From positions 2,418,001 to 2,482,000 of the forward strand of contig CBDHHE010000001.1 in NCBI GenBank assembly GCA_965263335.1: DNA of 64,000 nt, read 5' to 3'. Below are positions 8,649 to 18,304 of the stretch, piece by piece. Position numbers and translations under genes: made by a program. The notes below the pieces were generated by a model. It was not told the origin of the DNA, ran no database searches, and saw nothing but the letters and a program-made list of their open reading frames with translations. How positions within the stretch are numbered: position 1 is the stretch's first letter; each line of letters starts with the position of its first letter. This stretch comes from Thermohalobaculum sp965263335. GTDB lineage: Bacteria; Pseudomonadota; Alphaproteobacteria; Rhodobacterales; Rhodobacteraceae.

Positions 8649-10844
8649 ATGAGCAGAATACTGTGGAAGATCTGCAAGGGACTGCTTGCCGCTTCCCTAG
8701 CCTCAACAATTGCATTTGCAGGCGAAAAACCACGCATCGGGCTTGTGCTTGGAGGCGGTGGTGCCGCCGGGGTCGCTCATGTCGGTGTCATTCGGGAGCT
8801 GGAGCGGCTCGGTGTTCGCCCGGATGTTGTGACCGGAACGAGCATGGGGGCGATTATCGGCGGCCTCTATGCTGCGGGATACACGCCTGATGATCTTCAA
8901 CGTGTTGCTTTGGAGATCGACTGGTCTAGCATCCTCAACGATTCCTCAGACCGCAGGCTGGAACACCCCCTCCGACGTGACAGCCGACTGGACCCGCTCA
9001 GCGTCCAAGCAGATCTGCCGATCGGTATCGGTGCGGGCGGTGCGCAACTGGATTCTGGATTGGTCGATGGTGTTAAGCTCACGGCGATCCTCGCCCAGCT
9101 CACAACACAGCACAACCAGATCGAGAACTTCGACGATCTCTCGATCCCCTTTCGTGCGGTTGCGACCGATCTGTCCACAGGGCTGCCAGTGATCTTGAGC
9201 CGCGGTCCGCTGGTTGAGGCGTTGCGGGCATCGATGTCGATACCGGTGTTGCTCCCGCCTGTGACTATCGACGGGCGCCTGCTCGTCGACGGCGGCGTGT
9301 CGAACAACCTTCCGATTGACGTGGCCCGCGACATGGGCGCGGACATTGTCATCGTGTCATCCATTCCGCCTTCTGAAAAGACAGCCGAGGATCTCGCGTC
9401 ACTCGATGCATCCCTCGGCCAGACGCTGTCGATCTTCATTCATTCGAGAACCCGCGATCAGCTCGCGACACTCGGGGCTGAAGATGTGCTGCTGGTCCCC
9501 GATGTCGGAGCTGTCGGCATGCTCGATTTCGCCGAGGCGCCCGATACCATTGTCAAGGGTGCCGAGACCGTTTTGGCAGAACAGTCCCGTCTGGCCGCGC
9601 TCGGGGCGGACAGATCAGCGCCTGAGCGCACCCCGATTGGCGATCTGCGGAATGCCGCTGTCGCCTATGACCGCATTCTGGTCGAGTATGACGGAACGCT
9701 TGATCCGGAAGTGATCCGGCGCCGCCTGAATTTGCCGGATAGCGGCTCCGCCACCGGTCGAGAAATCGAGACAGCCATCACAAGGGTCTACGGCCTCGAT
9801 CTGTTCGAGAACGTTATCTACCGTGTTGAGAATCAGGATGGCGAAGACTTGCTGATCGTCCGTGCCACCCAACGCAATGACGGCTTGCTGGCGCCCCGGT
9901 TCGGAATCGCTCTGGATGATACGTTCGGCGGGGACGGCGACTTTACCATCGCGCTCGGCGCAGGAGTTCCCGAAGTAAACGCGCTCGGTGGGCGTTTCGA
10001 CTTCGATCTGTCGTTCGGAAACATTGATGCCGTTCAGCTACGCTTCGAACAGCCTCTCGATCTGGATCAGATGTTCCATCTCCGATTGACCGGTGCCTAT
10101 GTCAATCAAAGCGGAACCCTCTTCCAGGATCTCGACGACCCGCTGTCGGAAATCATCGTCGAGGCGGCGATTGTCGAAGGCGAATTCTTCTGGACACCTG
10201 GGGACTGGGGCCGCATCGGCGCCGGTATCGGGTTCGTGCATCAGACTATCGACATCAGAACGGGCACAATCCCGGGCACGAATGTCGGCAGGGTTGTCGA
10301 GGATCAAGTCCCGCTTGCTCTAACGATCGACTATGACACCTTAGATGATCCCGATCTGCCGCGATCCGGGATTCAAGTGGGATTGTCGTACGAGTACGAT
10401 CTCGCCGATGACGACAGCGGCAGCGGCATCAGCTTCGATGCACTCGCGGCCCGTTCGTTTGGTCAGAGCACGTTTTCGGCCTTCGCGGCGGCGGAAGGCG
10501 AAATCGAGCCGGCGGGGTTCGATCCCAGATTCATCGGCGGATTTCAGAACCTGTCCGGTTTGGCGGAGGGCGAGCTCCTGGGCAATGTCACAGCTCTTCT
10601 CGGTCTCCGGTACTATCGCCGCTTCGGCTTCGAGCACCCCTTTGGCAGGGAGGCATTTGCCGGGGCAAGCCTGGAATTCGGCGGTGCGTTCGATGACTGG
10701 GACGAGATCGGTAACGACGGCGGCTTCCTAGCCGGTTCGATCTTTGCCGGAGTTCAGACCACATTCGGGCCCCTCATCCTCGGCTTCGGCGCTGCCGAAC
10801 AAGGTCAGTACACAGGCACGCTCAATCTTGGATTTAGGTTCTGA
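8649..10844 (+). CDS. Patatin-like phospholipase fused to an outer-membrane beta-barrel (PlpD-like, type Vd secretion)
   Basis: 731 residues. A signal peptide (1-24, ending IAFA) leads into a patatin domain with the oxyanion loop GGGGAAG (35-41), the nucleophile motif G-T-S65-M-G and the dyad aspartate in D214-G-G. The middle (about 330-400) resembles a POTRA segment ('VIRRRLNLPDSG...ITRVYGLDLFENVIY'), and the rest is a run of alternating strands ending in Phe, the outer-membrane assembly signal. This order and length match Pseudomonas PlpD, a lipase displayed or released through its own 16-strand barrel. I prefer ATG 8649 over 8622 because it gives a cleaner signal peptide. It appears to be monocistronic. 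Confidence 0.9.
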   Translation: MSRILWKICKGLLAASLASTIAFAGEKPRIGLVLGGGGAAGVAHVGVIRELERLGVRPDVVTGTSMGAIIGGLYAAGYTPDDLQRVALEIDWSSILNDSSDRRLEHPLRRDSRLDPLSVQADLPIGIGAGGAQLDSGLVDGVKLTAILAQLTTQHNQIENFDDLSIPFRAVATDLSTGLPVILSRGPLVEALRASMSIPVLLPPVTIDGRLLVDGGVSNNLPIDVARDMGADIVIVSSIPPSEKTAEDLASLDASLGQTLSIFIHSRTRDQLATLGAEDVLLVPDVGAVGMLDFAEAPDTIVKGAETVLAEQSRLAALGADRSAPERTPIGDLRNAAVAYDRILVEYDGTLDPEVIRRRLNLPDSGSATGREIETAITRVYGLDLFENVIYRVENQDGEDLLIVRATQRNDGLLAPRFGIALDDTFGGDGDFTIALGAGVPEVNALGGRFDFDLSFGNIDAVQLRFEQPLDLDQMFHLRLTGAYVNQSGTLFQDLDDPLSEIIVEAAIVEGEFFWTPGDWGRIGAGIGFVHQTIDIRTGTIPGTNVGRVVEDQVPLALTIDYDTLDDPDLPRSGIQVGLSYEYDLADDDSGSGISFDALAARSFGQSTFSAFAAAEGEIEPAGFDPRFIGGFQNLSGLAEGELLGNVTALLGLRYYRRFGFEHPFGREAFAGASLEFGGAFDDWDEIGNDGGFLAGSIFAGVQTTFGPLILGFGAAEQGQYTGTLNLGFRF

Positions 10845-11072
10845 CGAGCGTGGCCGCATCGGAGTTGGCCTTTCACTGGCCAAAACTATCCGACGTGGCA
10901 CCTAAAGTTGCCCAAAGTCGGCAACGAGAGCAGCAGCGATTTCGCGACGTCTACCTCGAGCCCACATCCTCGATGATTGCGACCGTGAGATCATCCTCGT
11001 CTTTGGTGTGGGGCTGACGCTGATAACCGAAGCAACCAGCGCCATCCAACTCAGCACGTGCGACGCTCATGG

Positions 11073-11525
11073 TCAGACCCTGGAGAGGAACCACTGGCGC
11101 AGCACCTTGCGAAAGTTCGCCCCTCCGAGCAGCGAACTCGAAGGCAGTCGGTGGAGGCTGAGCAGGCAGAACCCACCGACGAAGATCTCGATGAACAGAG
11201 CCACCAAGATCCCGCTCTCGGGCATACCGTCCAAAGCAATGCTGACCAGCCGACCCAGTGCGAAGGCGAGGAAGACCAGTGCGCCTAGTGCGGCCGAGAA
11301 ATGCGCCATCTGCGGACGAATGACGCCTGCGAAGATCACGGCGCCGAGTGCAGCCAGGTTCATGCCCGGCGCGCGCAGTTCGCTCATAAGGTTCGGGTCC
11401 GACCCAATCTCGATGCCATAGCTGGCATAGAAGCCACTGGGCGCAGAGGTGATGGCAAGGCCGATGCTCAAGGCAGTCACGCCGGCGATGCCAATGGTGA
11501 GTTTCTGTAACAAGGTCGTGGACAT
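11073..11525 (-). CDS. DUF4345-like small integral membrane protein
   Basis: 150 residues with four predicted membrane segments, matching the layout of DUF4345 proteins ('FYASYGIEIGSDPNLMSELRAPG' after the first segment is characteristic). The function is unknown. It starts 34 bases after the NmrA-like gene on the same strand, so the two are probably one transcript under the control region shared with the AraC regulator. Confidence 0.75.
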   Translation of the reverse strand: MSTTLLQKLTIGIAGVTALSIGLAITSAPSGFYASYGIEIGSDPNLMSELRAPGMNLAALGAVIFAGVIRPQMAHFSAALGALVFLAFALGRLVSIALDGMPESGILVALFIEIFVGGFCLLSLHRLPSSSLLGGANFRKVLRQWFLSRV

Positions 11526-11559
11526 TGGGAGACCCCTTCAAACATTGGAGGCGTGGAGG

Positions 11560-12387
11560 TTATGCCGCAGCGGCCCAGGCACCGGCATTGGCAGCCGACT
11601 CGGCGAACTGAGTGAAGTCACGCGGTTCACGGCCAAGCGCGCGCTGCACCCCATCGGCGAGGTAGGCGTTGCGACCATCCAGGGTCTCTCGCGCAATCTC
11701 TGTGATGATGTCTGCTATCATCTCACCATTCGCCCGGGCCAGTTCGGCACGGAAGGCTGCGAACGAGATCGGTAGGTGCTGCACTGGTTTCCCAATCGCG
11801 GTCGACAGTGCGTTCGCCATCTCACCGAACGTCATGAGGCGGGGGCCCGTGACCTCGTAGAGCTCGCCGGCGTGGCCATCTTCGGTGAGTGCCGCGACAG
11901 CAACCTCAGCGATATCATCGATGTCGACAATCGGCTCGCGGATGTCACCGCCCGGCATCGGCAGAACGCCCGCCATGATCGGATCGAAGAGCGCGCCCTC
12001 TGAAAAGTTCTGCGCGAACCAGGCGGCTCGGATGATGGTGAATGACACACCCGACTGCCGGACTACCTGTTCGGCGCGTTCCGCATGGTGCTCGCCGCGG
12101 CCGGTGAGCAGCACAAGCCGCCGCAGGCCGGACTGCCGGGCCTGTGCAGTGAAAGCCTCGACCTTTTCGACCGCCCCGGGAAAGGCAATGTCGGGAAAGT
12201 ACGAGACATAGGCTGTTGCGACGCCCTCGAGAGCGGCAGGCCAGGTTTCAGGTTCGTCCCAGTCAAACGGGATGTCGGCCTTGCGAGAACCGTGCCGAAC
12301 GGCGAGCCCCTTACGCTCGAGCAGCTTCGCGATGCGCGAGCCGGTCTTGCCTGTGGCGCCGATGACAAGGATTGGTTGGGTGGTCAT
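11560..12387 (-). CDS. NmrA-like NAD(P)-binding (atypical SDR) protein
   Basis: 275 residues. The N-terminal Rossmann glycine motif G-A-T-G-K-T-G-S (residues 9-16) binds NAD(P). 'SFTIIRAAWFAQNFSE', 'REPIVDIDDIAEVAVAALTEDGHAGELYEVTGPRLMTFGEMA' are standard for NmrA/azoreductase-type atypical SDRs, which sense redox state or reduce quinones. No catalytic YxxxK is evident. It is divergent from an AraC-type regulator whose gene starts 137 bases away, a common layout for a regulator and its target. Confidence 0.85.
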   Translation of the reverse strand: MTTQPILVIGATGKTGSRIAKLLERKGLAVRHGSRKADIPFDWDEPETWPAALEGVATAYVSYFPDIAFPGAVEKVEAFTAQARQSGLRRLVLLTGRGEHHAERAEQVVRQSGVSFTIIRAAWFAQNFSEGALFDPIMAGVLPMPGGDIREPIVDIDDIAEVAVAALTEDGHAGELYEVTGPRLMTFGEMANALSTAIGKPVQHLPISFAAFRAELARANGEMIADIITEIARETLDGRNAYLADGVQRALGREPRDFTQFAESAANAGAWAAAA

Positions 12388-12477
12388 TGGTCATCTCCTT
12401 GAACTTGTTCGATGACGCAAAGTTAGTGAGAAAATCATGGCTAAACAGACCTAAAAATCCTTCCTTCTTATCCATTC

Positions 12478-12494
12478 GTCCAATACAACTGGAC
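12478..12494. promoter_or_regulatory. Inverted repeat between divergent NmrA-like and AraC genes
   Basis: GTCCA-N7-TGGAC lies in the 137-base divergent control region, 30 bases before the AraC start. It is a candidate operator for that regulator or a second one. Confidence 0.35.
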
Positions 12495-12524
12495 AGATCA
12501 AATCACGCAGGCCACTGCTGACTC

Positions 12525-13523
12525 ATGAGCCAGAACAAGCCGCACGTGCCAGACCCAAGCGCAATCGCTCAACCCACCGGAGATCCGCTGGGCGAGATAC
12601 TGCATCTGCTCAAGCTGACCGGCACCTTCTACTGCCAATCGCGGCTGACCGCGCCTTGGGGTGTCGCGATACCCGGTTTTCCCGAGGTCATGAGCTTCGC
12701 GGTGATCATTGGCGGGCGCTGCTGGTTGACCGTGGGCAATGATGAGCCGTTCCAGATCGAGAAGGGAAACCTCGTGCTCATGACCCGCGGTGCGCCGGTA
12801 AGCTTCCGCAGCAACCTTGAAGCGCCACTCCATGCGCTTGAGGAACTGCCAATCCGCAAGGTCACGGAGCTCTACGAGACGCTGGAGTTCGGCGGCGGTG
12901 GTGCAGAGACCAGCATCATGTACGGGTTGGTCAGGATTGATCATGCTGCCAGCGGTATGCTCATGGCGCTGCTGCCGGGTGTCCTCAAGATCGACACATG
13001 GGAAGAGGATGCGGGCAGCTGGCTGCAAGGCACGCTGCAGTTCATCGCCCGGGAGGCGCGTGAGCTGCGCCCTGGCGGAGAAACGGTCATCACACGTCTC
13101 GCGGACGTGGTCGTGATCGAGGCGATCCGGCGCTGGCTGAACAGCTCTCCGGATGCGGACCGCGGTTGGCTGACGGCAGCACGAGACCCCCAGATCGGTC
13201 GCGCGATCATGGCAATTCATCGCGCACCGGCAGAGGAGTGGACTGTCGAGGCGCTCGCCAAGGTCGCCGGCATGTCCCGCTCCGCATTCTCTTCCCGGTT
13301 CACCGGCTTGGTGGGCGCACCAGCGATGCAGTACCTTGTGAAGTGGCGGATGAATCTTGCGCGACAGGTCCTCCTGGAGACATCGCTGCCGATCGCGACC
13401 ATCGGGGCTGATCTCGGCTACCAGTCTGAACCGGCCTTCAACCGGGCCTTTCGGCGCGTCTTTGGAGAGCCACCTGGACAAGTTCGAAAACGCGGGAGCC
13501 AAACACCTGCGGCCGCTGAATGA
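12525..13523 (+). CDS. AraC family transcriptional regulator with N-terminal cupin domain
   Basis: 332 residues. The N-terminal half (about 20-200) is the AraC-type cupin ligand-binding domain ('FAVIIGGRCWLTVGNDEPFQIEKGNLVLMTRGAPV'). The C-terminal 110 residues carry two helix-turn-helix motifs: 'WTVEALAKVAGMSRSAFSSRFTGLVGAPAMQYLVKWRMNLARQVL' and 'PIATIGADLGYQSEPAFNRAFRRVFGEPPGQVR'. It is transcribed away from the NmrA/DUF4345 pair, which it probably regulates. The inducer is unknown; such cupins often sense aromatic or aldehyde compounds. Confidence 0.92.
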   Translation: MSQNKPHVPDPSAIAQPTGDPLGEILHLLKLTGTFYCQSRLTAPWGVAIPGFPEVMSFAVIIGGRCWLTVGNDEPFQIEKGNLVLMTRGAPVSFRSNLEAPLHALEELPIRKVTELYETLEFGGGGAETSIMYGLVRIDHAASGMLMALLPGVLKIDTWEEDAGSWLQGTLQFIAREARELRPGGETVITRLADVVVIEAIRRWLNSSPDADRGWLTAARDPQIGRAIMAIHRAPAEEWTVEALAKVAGMSRSAFSSRFTGLVGAPAMQYLVKWRMNLARQVLLETSLPIATIGADLGYQSEPAFNRAFRRVFGEPPGQVRKRGSQTPAAAE

Positions 13524-13799
13524 TCTCACCCACTATTGTGAGACATGAGAGGCGTGAATACACGCGAACTTGGCCCACTCGAGCCAGCCACGACATTTGT
13601 AAAACGCTGTGGATGCGATCTCGCGACCGAAAGCCGCTTCAAGCGCGAAACCGACAGTTGGGCGATTGTCGTTTCGAAGGGCAGAACAGTCACAGACGCA
13701 CGAGGCGGTGACGCTTGTTTTCTGGTCGCAAACCCACGGTGCTCGGGCGGCCCAGATGACTAGAAGATCCCAAATGTCACGCGTCACGGATCAGAACGG

Positions 13800-14960
13800 A
13801 TGTTGCCAGGTAACGTCGACAAATTTCAAAGGTTCAGCTTTGGAACACAGGTGAGAAAGTCACCATTTTCCGATGCCGCGCTGCGTTGGGGCGCTAAGGG
13901 CTTCTCGGTTTACAACCACATGTACATTCCCCGCGACTTCGGCGACCCTGTGCAGAACTTCTGGAACCTGGTGAACCATGCAATTCTCTGCGATGTCGCT
14001 GTCGAGCGTCAGGTCGAGATTGCGGGCCCGGACGCGGCAGAGTTCGTCCAGTACATGGTTTGCCGTGATCTCTCGACGTGCCAGATCGGTCAGTGCAAGT
14101 ATGTGCTCATCACCGATCAGGAGGGTGGGATCATCAATGACCCGATCCTGCTGAAGCTCGGCGAGGATAAATACTGGCTTTCGATCGCTGACAGCGATGT
14201 ATTGCTGTGGGCAAAGGGTCTGGCGGCCAATTCCGGTATGAATGTGCGGATTGATGAGCCGGATGTCTCACCCCTTCAGCTGCAAGGACCGAAATCGCGC
14301 GCCATCTTGAGCGCGGCATTCGGTGACGCTCCCGCTGAGCTAAAGTACTACCGCTTCATGGAACTTGAGTGGGAAGGTGTACCTCTGGTCATATCGCGAA
14401 CTGGTTGGTCGAGCGAGTTGGGATATGAGATTTTTCTGCGCGACAGCTCGTTCGGCAACCGCCTGTGGGAACATTTGATGGAAGTCGGTCAGCCTTTGGG
14501 ACTTCGACCCGGGCACACATCCAGCATACGCCGCATCGAAGCAGCAATGCTTTCTTATCATGCGGACATGACATTACAGAACAACCCGTTCGAATTGGGC
14601 ATGGATCGTCTCGTCGATCTTGATATGGAGGCCGACTTCGTCAGCAAGGCTGCGCTAAAAAAGATCAAACAAGACGGCGTCGAACAACTTTTTGTCGGAA
14701 TGGTGTTTGATGGCGCACCACTTATCGGTTCAAACGACGAGCACTGGCCAGTGATCTTCGAACAACAAGTCGTGGGCTATGTGACATCCGCGACATATTC
14801 ACCGCGCCTTGAAAAGAACTTGGCGTTGGCAATGGTGTCTTGCGATCATACTAGTATTGGCACCCAACTCGTGATCGATATCTCTGGAGAGAAACGAAAT
14901 TGCGAAGTTGTGCCAAAACCATTCTATGATCCAAAGAAATCCATCGCCGCAAAAGGCTGA
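13800..14960 (+). CDS. GcvT-family aminomethyltransferase, DMSP demethylase (DmdA)-like
   Basis: 386 residues of the GcvT/T-protein family, whose members pass a one-carbon unit to tetrahydrofolate. The beginning and middle follow DmdA proteins: 'SPFSDAALRWGAKGFSVYNHM', 'CDVAVERQVEIAGPDA', 'YWLSIADSDVLLWA', 'EPDVSPLQLQGP' and 'LSYHADMTLQNNPFELGMDRL'. True DmdA converts dimethylsulfoniopropionate to methylmercaptopropionate with THF. Several DmdA-like clades have no proven DMSP activity, so the substrate is unconfirmed. The ribosome site before ATG 13800 is weak. No dmdBCD genes are nearby; transposon debris follows. Confidence 0.75.
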   Translation: MLPGNVDKFQRFSFGTQVRKSPFSDAALRWGAKGFSVYNHMYIPRDFGDPVQNFWNLVNHAILCDVAVERQVEIAGPDAAEFVQYMVCRDLSTCQIGQCKYVLITDQEGGIINDPILLKLGEDKYWLSIADSDVLLWAKGLAANSGMNVRIDEPDVSPLQLQGPKSRAILSAAFGDAPAELKYYRFMELEWEGVPLVISRTGWSSELGYEIFLRDSSFGNRLWEHLMEVGQPLGLRPGHTSSIRRIEAAMLSYHADMTLQNNPFELGMDRLVDLDMEADFVSKAALKKIKQDGVEQLFVGMVFDGAPLIGSNDEHWPVIFEQQVVGYVTSATYSPRLEKNLALAMVSCDHTSIGTQLVIDISGEKRNCEVVPKPFYDPKKSIAAKG

Positions 14961-15169
14961 GGCTTGCGGGAACCTTCTCGCCGGGTGGGGTTCCTCGTGA
15001 ACATCCATTGAGGCGCGGATAGGCATTACCCATCCGAGCCAGCAACTTTCGCGCGTAGCCCGAAGCCATGCTCCGCGCGGGCCAACTCCGGTTGCGAGTA
15101 CGTTGGTGACCTTGGTCCCCGATGCCGGACAGGCAGGCGGTAGTTTTTACACCGACCTGGAGGGACGAG

Positions 15170-15390
15170 AATGGCAAGACGGACTCGAGACGGCGGTTTT
15201 CGCCGGAGTTCAAGGAGCAGACTGTAGCGCATCTGTCTGAGCTGGTGATCGGGGCGGGCTATGCCAGCGTTGCCGCTGAGCATTTTGGTGCAACGGCGAC
15301 ACAGCTGAAGACCTGGAGCTCGAGCTCAACTCTGCGGCTTCAGCGGCGGCGATTGCGGCTCGATGAAAGCCGAGGCAGCCAATCGGACGA
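15170..15390 (+). pseudogene. IS3-family transposase OrfA fragment, frameshifted
   Basis: The translation 'RRRFSPEFKEQTVAHLSEL...YASVAAEHFGATATQLKTW' is the N-terminal helix-turn-helix region of an IS3-family OrfA. After the TW at about 15318 the expected continuation ('ELNSAASAAAIAA') sits in another frame and soon stops. There is no OrfB, so this is an inactive scrap. Confidence 0.55.
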
Positions 15391-15394
15391 ATTA

Positions 15395-15835
15395 GTCGCC
15401 GCGCGCTTCGCGCAGACCGAGAAGGAGATCGCGGCGATCATCGCGGCCATCAAGGCCGGCGCCGGGCGGCACGCGCTGATCACGAACTGCCTCCATGACC
15501 GAGGAACTCAAGGCACTGGAGGCGCGAATGCAAGGAGAGCTTACGGACCGAGCTCGAGACAGGGACGGCCGCGCCAACTCCGAGCCGGTACGGCTCCATC
15601 CCGGTCTCGCGCAGGTATACGCCTTCCTCGGAGAAGTTGTCGAACCTCGGCGCTTCATTGAGAGCGCCCGGCACCGACCAGCCGAAGCAAGATCAGCGTT
15701 CTCTGGCGCTTGTCCAGGCGCTGATCGACTGATCGAGCCCGAGATCATCGTCTCGCCGTCAGCTGACGGTAAGAACACAGAAGTCAGGCTTACCGGCGAT
15801 CTTGATCCTGACGCTGCTTGGGTTCGCTTCGTCTT
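15395..15835 (+). pseudogene. C-terminal remnant of a large serine recombinase
   Basis: Two frames together give the tail of a resolvase/recombinase: 'ARFAQTEKEIAAIIAAIKAG' in one, then 'TEELKALEARMQGEL...RLHPGLAQVY' and 'EIIVSPSADGKNTEVRLTGDL' in another. These match the coiled-coil and RLHP end segments of large serine recombinases. The catalytic N-terminus is absent and frames change at least twice. It ends about 25 bases from tRNA-fMet, as expected for the debris of an element inserted near a tRNA. Confidence 0.55.
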
Positions 15836-15858
15836 CCGGCCATCCTGTTCGACAAAGC

Positions 15859-15935
<77 letters not shown>

Positions 15936-16047
15936 GAGATGTTTTGCGCCTGAGTTTGGTGTGCGGTGTGGTCCGCAGGTATCGCCGGCGCTTTTATGAC
16001 ATGCGTGTCGAGAGAGAATGACGAGACGTTCGGCGTTCGTATCTTGG

Positions 16048-16162
16048 TCTGGCGGTGACCTACTCTCCCACGTCTTGAGACGCAGTACCATCGGCGCAAC
16101 GGGGCTTAACGGCCGAGTTCGGGATGGGATCGGGTGTTTCCCTCGCGCTGTGACCACCAGAC
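16048..16162 (-). rRNA. 5S ribosomal RNA
   Basis: The minus strand has the 5S core (GAACTCGGCCGTTAAG, CCGATGGTACTG, GTGGGAGAGTAGGTC) and complementary ends TCTGG/CCAGA. Length is near 115 bases. Exact ends are estimated from helix I. Confidence 0.93.
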
Positions 16163-16197
16163 CTTGAGAGCACCCGGCGGGCGCTCTCAAGGTCTGG
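16157..16197. repeat. 15-bp perfect hairpin at the 5S 5' end
   Basis: CCAGACCTTGAGAGC (16157-16171) pairs perfectly with 16183-16197 across an 11-base loop. On the transcript this stem joins the 23S-5S spacer to the first bases of 5S, so it competes with 5S helix I and may guide 5S maturation. Confidence 0.8.
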
Positions 16198-16392
16198 CGG
16201 AAGGTTTGTGTGTCCTGGCGCGGGCATTGCCCGCGGCTCCGGGGCTGTCCCGGCGCCGGACGCCAAAATCTTCCACTGAACCAAGTGGGGATGTCTTTCC
16301 AGGTCGTTGCACTGACGGGATGTCCGTGACGCGGTGTGTCCACACGCACGCCGAGGCGGCCCGAAGGGCGCCGGGGCGTCTGTGGATCGACT

Positions 16393-16418
16393 CGCGCGAT
16401 CACTGGATCGGATCAAGC
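16393..16418 (-). other. 3' arm of the 23S processing stem
   Basis: Complementary to 19451-19476 at 25 of 26 positions. The two arms bring the ends of pre-23S together in the stem normally cut by RNase III. Confidence 0.85.
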
Positions 16419-16613
16419 CAATCGGATGATTAGTACCGGTCAACTGAGCGCATTGCTGCGCGTACATCTCCGGCCTATCGACGTGGTGGTCTACCACGAT
16501 CCTCGGCGAGACCTTGTTTCGAGGGGGGCTTCCCGCTTAGATGCCTTCAGCGGTTATCCTGTCCGGACATAGCTACCCTGCACTGCGGCTGGCGCCACAA
16601 CAGGTCCACCAGT

Positions 16614-16649
<36 letters not shown>

Positions 16650-16707
16650 CTCCTCTCAAGTCTCGTACACCCACGGCAGATAGGGACCGAACTGTCTCAC
16701 GACGTTC

Positions 16708-16805
<98 letters not shown>

Positions 16806-16834
16806 GGTGCCGTCGATATGGACTCTTGGGCACC

Positions 16835-16888
<54 letters not shown>

Positions 16889-17030
16889 GCGGGACCACCG
16901 GATCACTATGGCCGACTTTCGTCTCTGCTCGACTTGTCAGTCTCGCAGTCAGGCGGGCTTCTGCCATTGCACTCGACGAGCGATTTCCGACCGCTCTGAG
17001 CCCACCATCGCGCGCCTCCGTTATCATTTG

Positions 17031-17061
<31 letters not shown>

Positions 17062-17316
17062 ACAGAGGGTCCCGGCACCGGATAACGGCGCGCGGTTAGA
17101 CATCAAGCGTATCAAGGGCGGTATCTCAAGGGTGGCTCCCCCCCCACTGGCGTGGGAGATTCAATGCCTACCGCCTATCCTGCACATGACAGGCCTGATG
17201 CCAGTCTGAAGCTGTAGTAAAGGTGCACGGGGTCTTTCCGTCTGACCGCGGGAACCCCGCATCTTCACGGGGAATTCGATTTCGCTGAGTCTGCGTTGGA
17301 GACAGCGGGGAAGTCG

Positions 17317-17407
<91 letters not shown>

Positions 17408-17944
17408 AATTCGGAGCTCTCACTCCTCCTTTTAACCTTCCGGCACCGGGCAGGCGTCAGACCCTATACGTCGCCTTGCGGCTTCGCAGAGCCCTGTGTT
17501 TTTAGTAAACAGTCGCCACCCCCTGGTCTGTGCCCCCCGCCCCTGGTTGCCCAGAGACAGGGCCTCCTTCTCCCGAAGTTACGGAGGCATTTTGCCGAGT
17601 TCCTTCAACGCAGTTCTCTCAAGCGCCTTGGTATGCTCTACCAGTCCACCTGTGTCGGTTTAGGGTACGATCTGATGGAGGGCTATTTCCAGGATCCGCT
17701 TGGCAGCCCGACCAATCCGATAAGGTCGAACAACGTCTGCGAACCGTCACATCCTCCTGGCTCAGGAATATTAACCTGATTCCCATCGACTACGCCTTTC
17801 GGCCTCGCCTTAGGGGTCGGCTTACCCTGCTCAGATGAGCTTTAAGCAGGAACCCTTGGACTTTCGGCGAGAGGGTCTCTCACCCTCTTTATCGCTACTC
17901 ACGTCAGCATTCTCGCTACCGATCGCTCCACCGGAACCCTCACA

Positions 17945-18165
17945 GGCCGGCTTCATCGCCAAGGCTTCGCCTTCGCTGTTTTTTGCTTGCGCTACCGCTC
18001 GCTTCGCTTGGCTCACTTGAGCGCGTTCCTGGCACATCACTCTGAACCACGCACCAGTGGCCTGGTGCATCATTCGAGCTCTGCTCCAAAACGTCCTCAA
18101 GCAGGCCGAAGGCCGGTAGGACACATAAAAACAGAAAAGGCGCAGCCTTTGTCACGGTACGCTCC
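17945..18165 (-). other. Intervening sequence in 23S helix 45
   Basis: About 220 bases replace the short tip of helix 45; flanks match standard 23S (…CTCACAGG at one side, CGCTCCGCTACC at the other). The insert is one long imperfect hairpin: its outer arms near 17957-17985 and 18128-18160 are complementary (AAGGCT, CGCCTT, CTGTTTTT blocks), and its inner arms are the repeat pair at 17989-18024 and 18093-18122. Insertions here are known to be excised by RNase III in Salmonella and several alphaproteobacteria. Confidence 0.85.
17989..18122. repeat. Inverted pair of the CTCAAG/GGTAG hairpin element (23S helix 45 insertion)
   Basis: Right copy 18093-18122 on the plus strand reads GTCCT-CAAGCAG-GCC-GAA-GGC-CGGT-AGGAC (30 bases). 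Left copy 17989-18024 is the same design on the other strand: GCGCT-CAAGTGA-...-CGGT-AGCGC (36 bases). Each copy can fold alone (outer 5-bp stem) or the two can pair with each other. Confidence 0.75.
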
Positions 18166-18273
18166 GCTACCACTGGCAATGCCAGTCCGAAGCTTCGGCT
18201 CGTGGCTTGAGCCCCGTTACATCTTCGCCGCAAGACAGCTTGACTAGACCAGTGAGCTGTTACGCTTTCTTTA

Positions 18274-18304
<31 letters not shown>

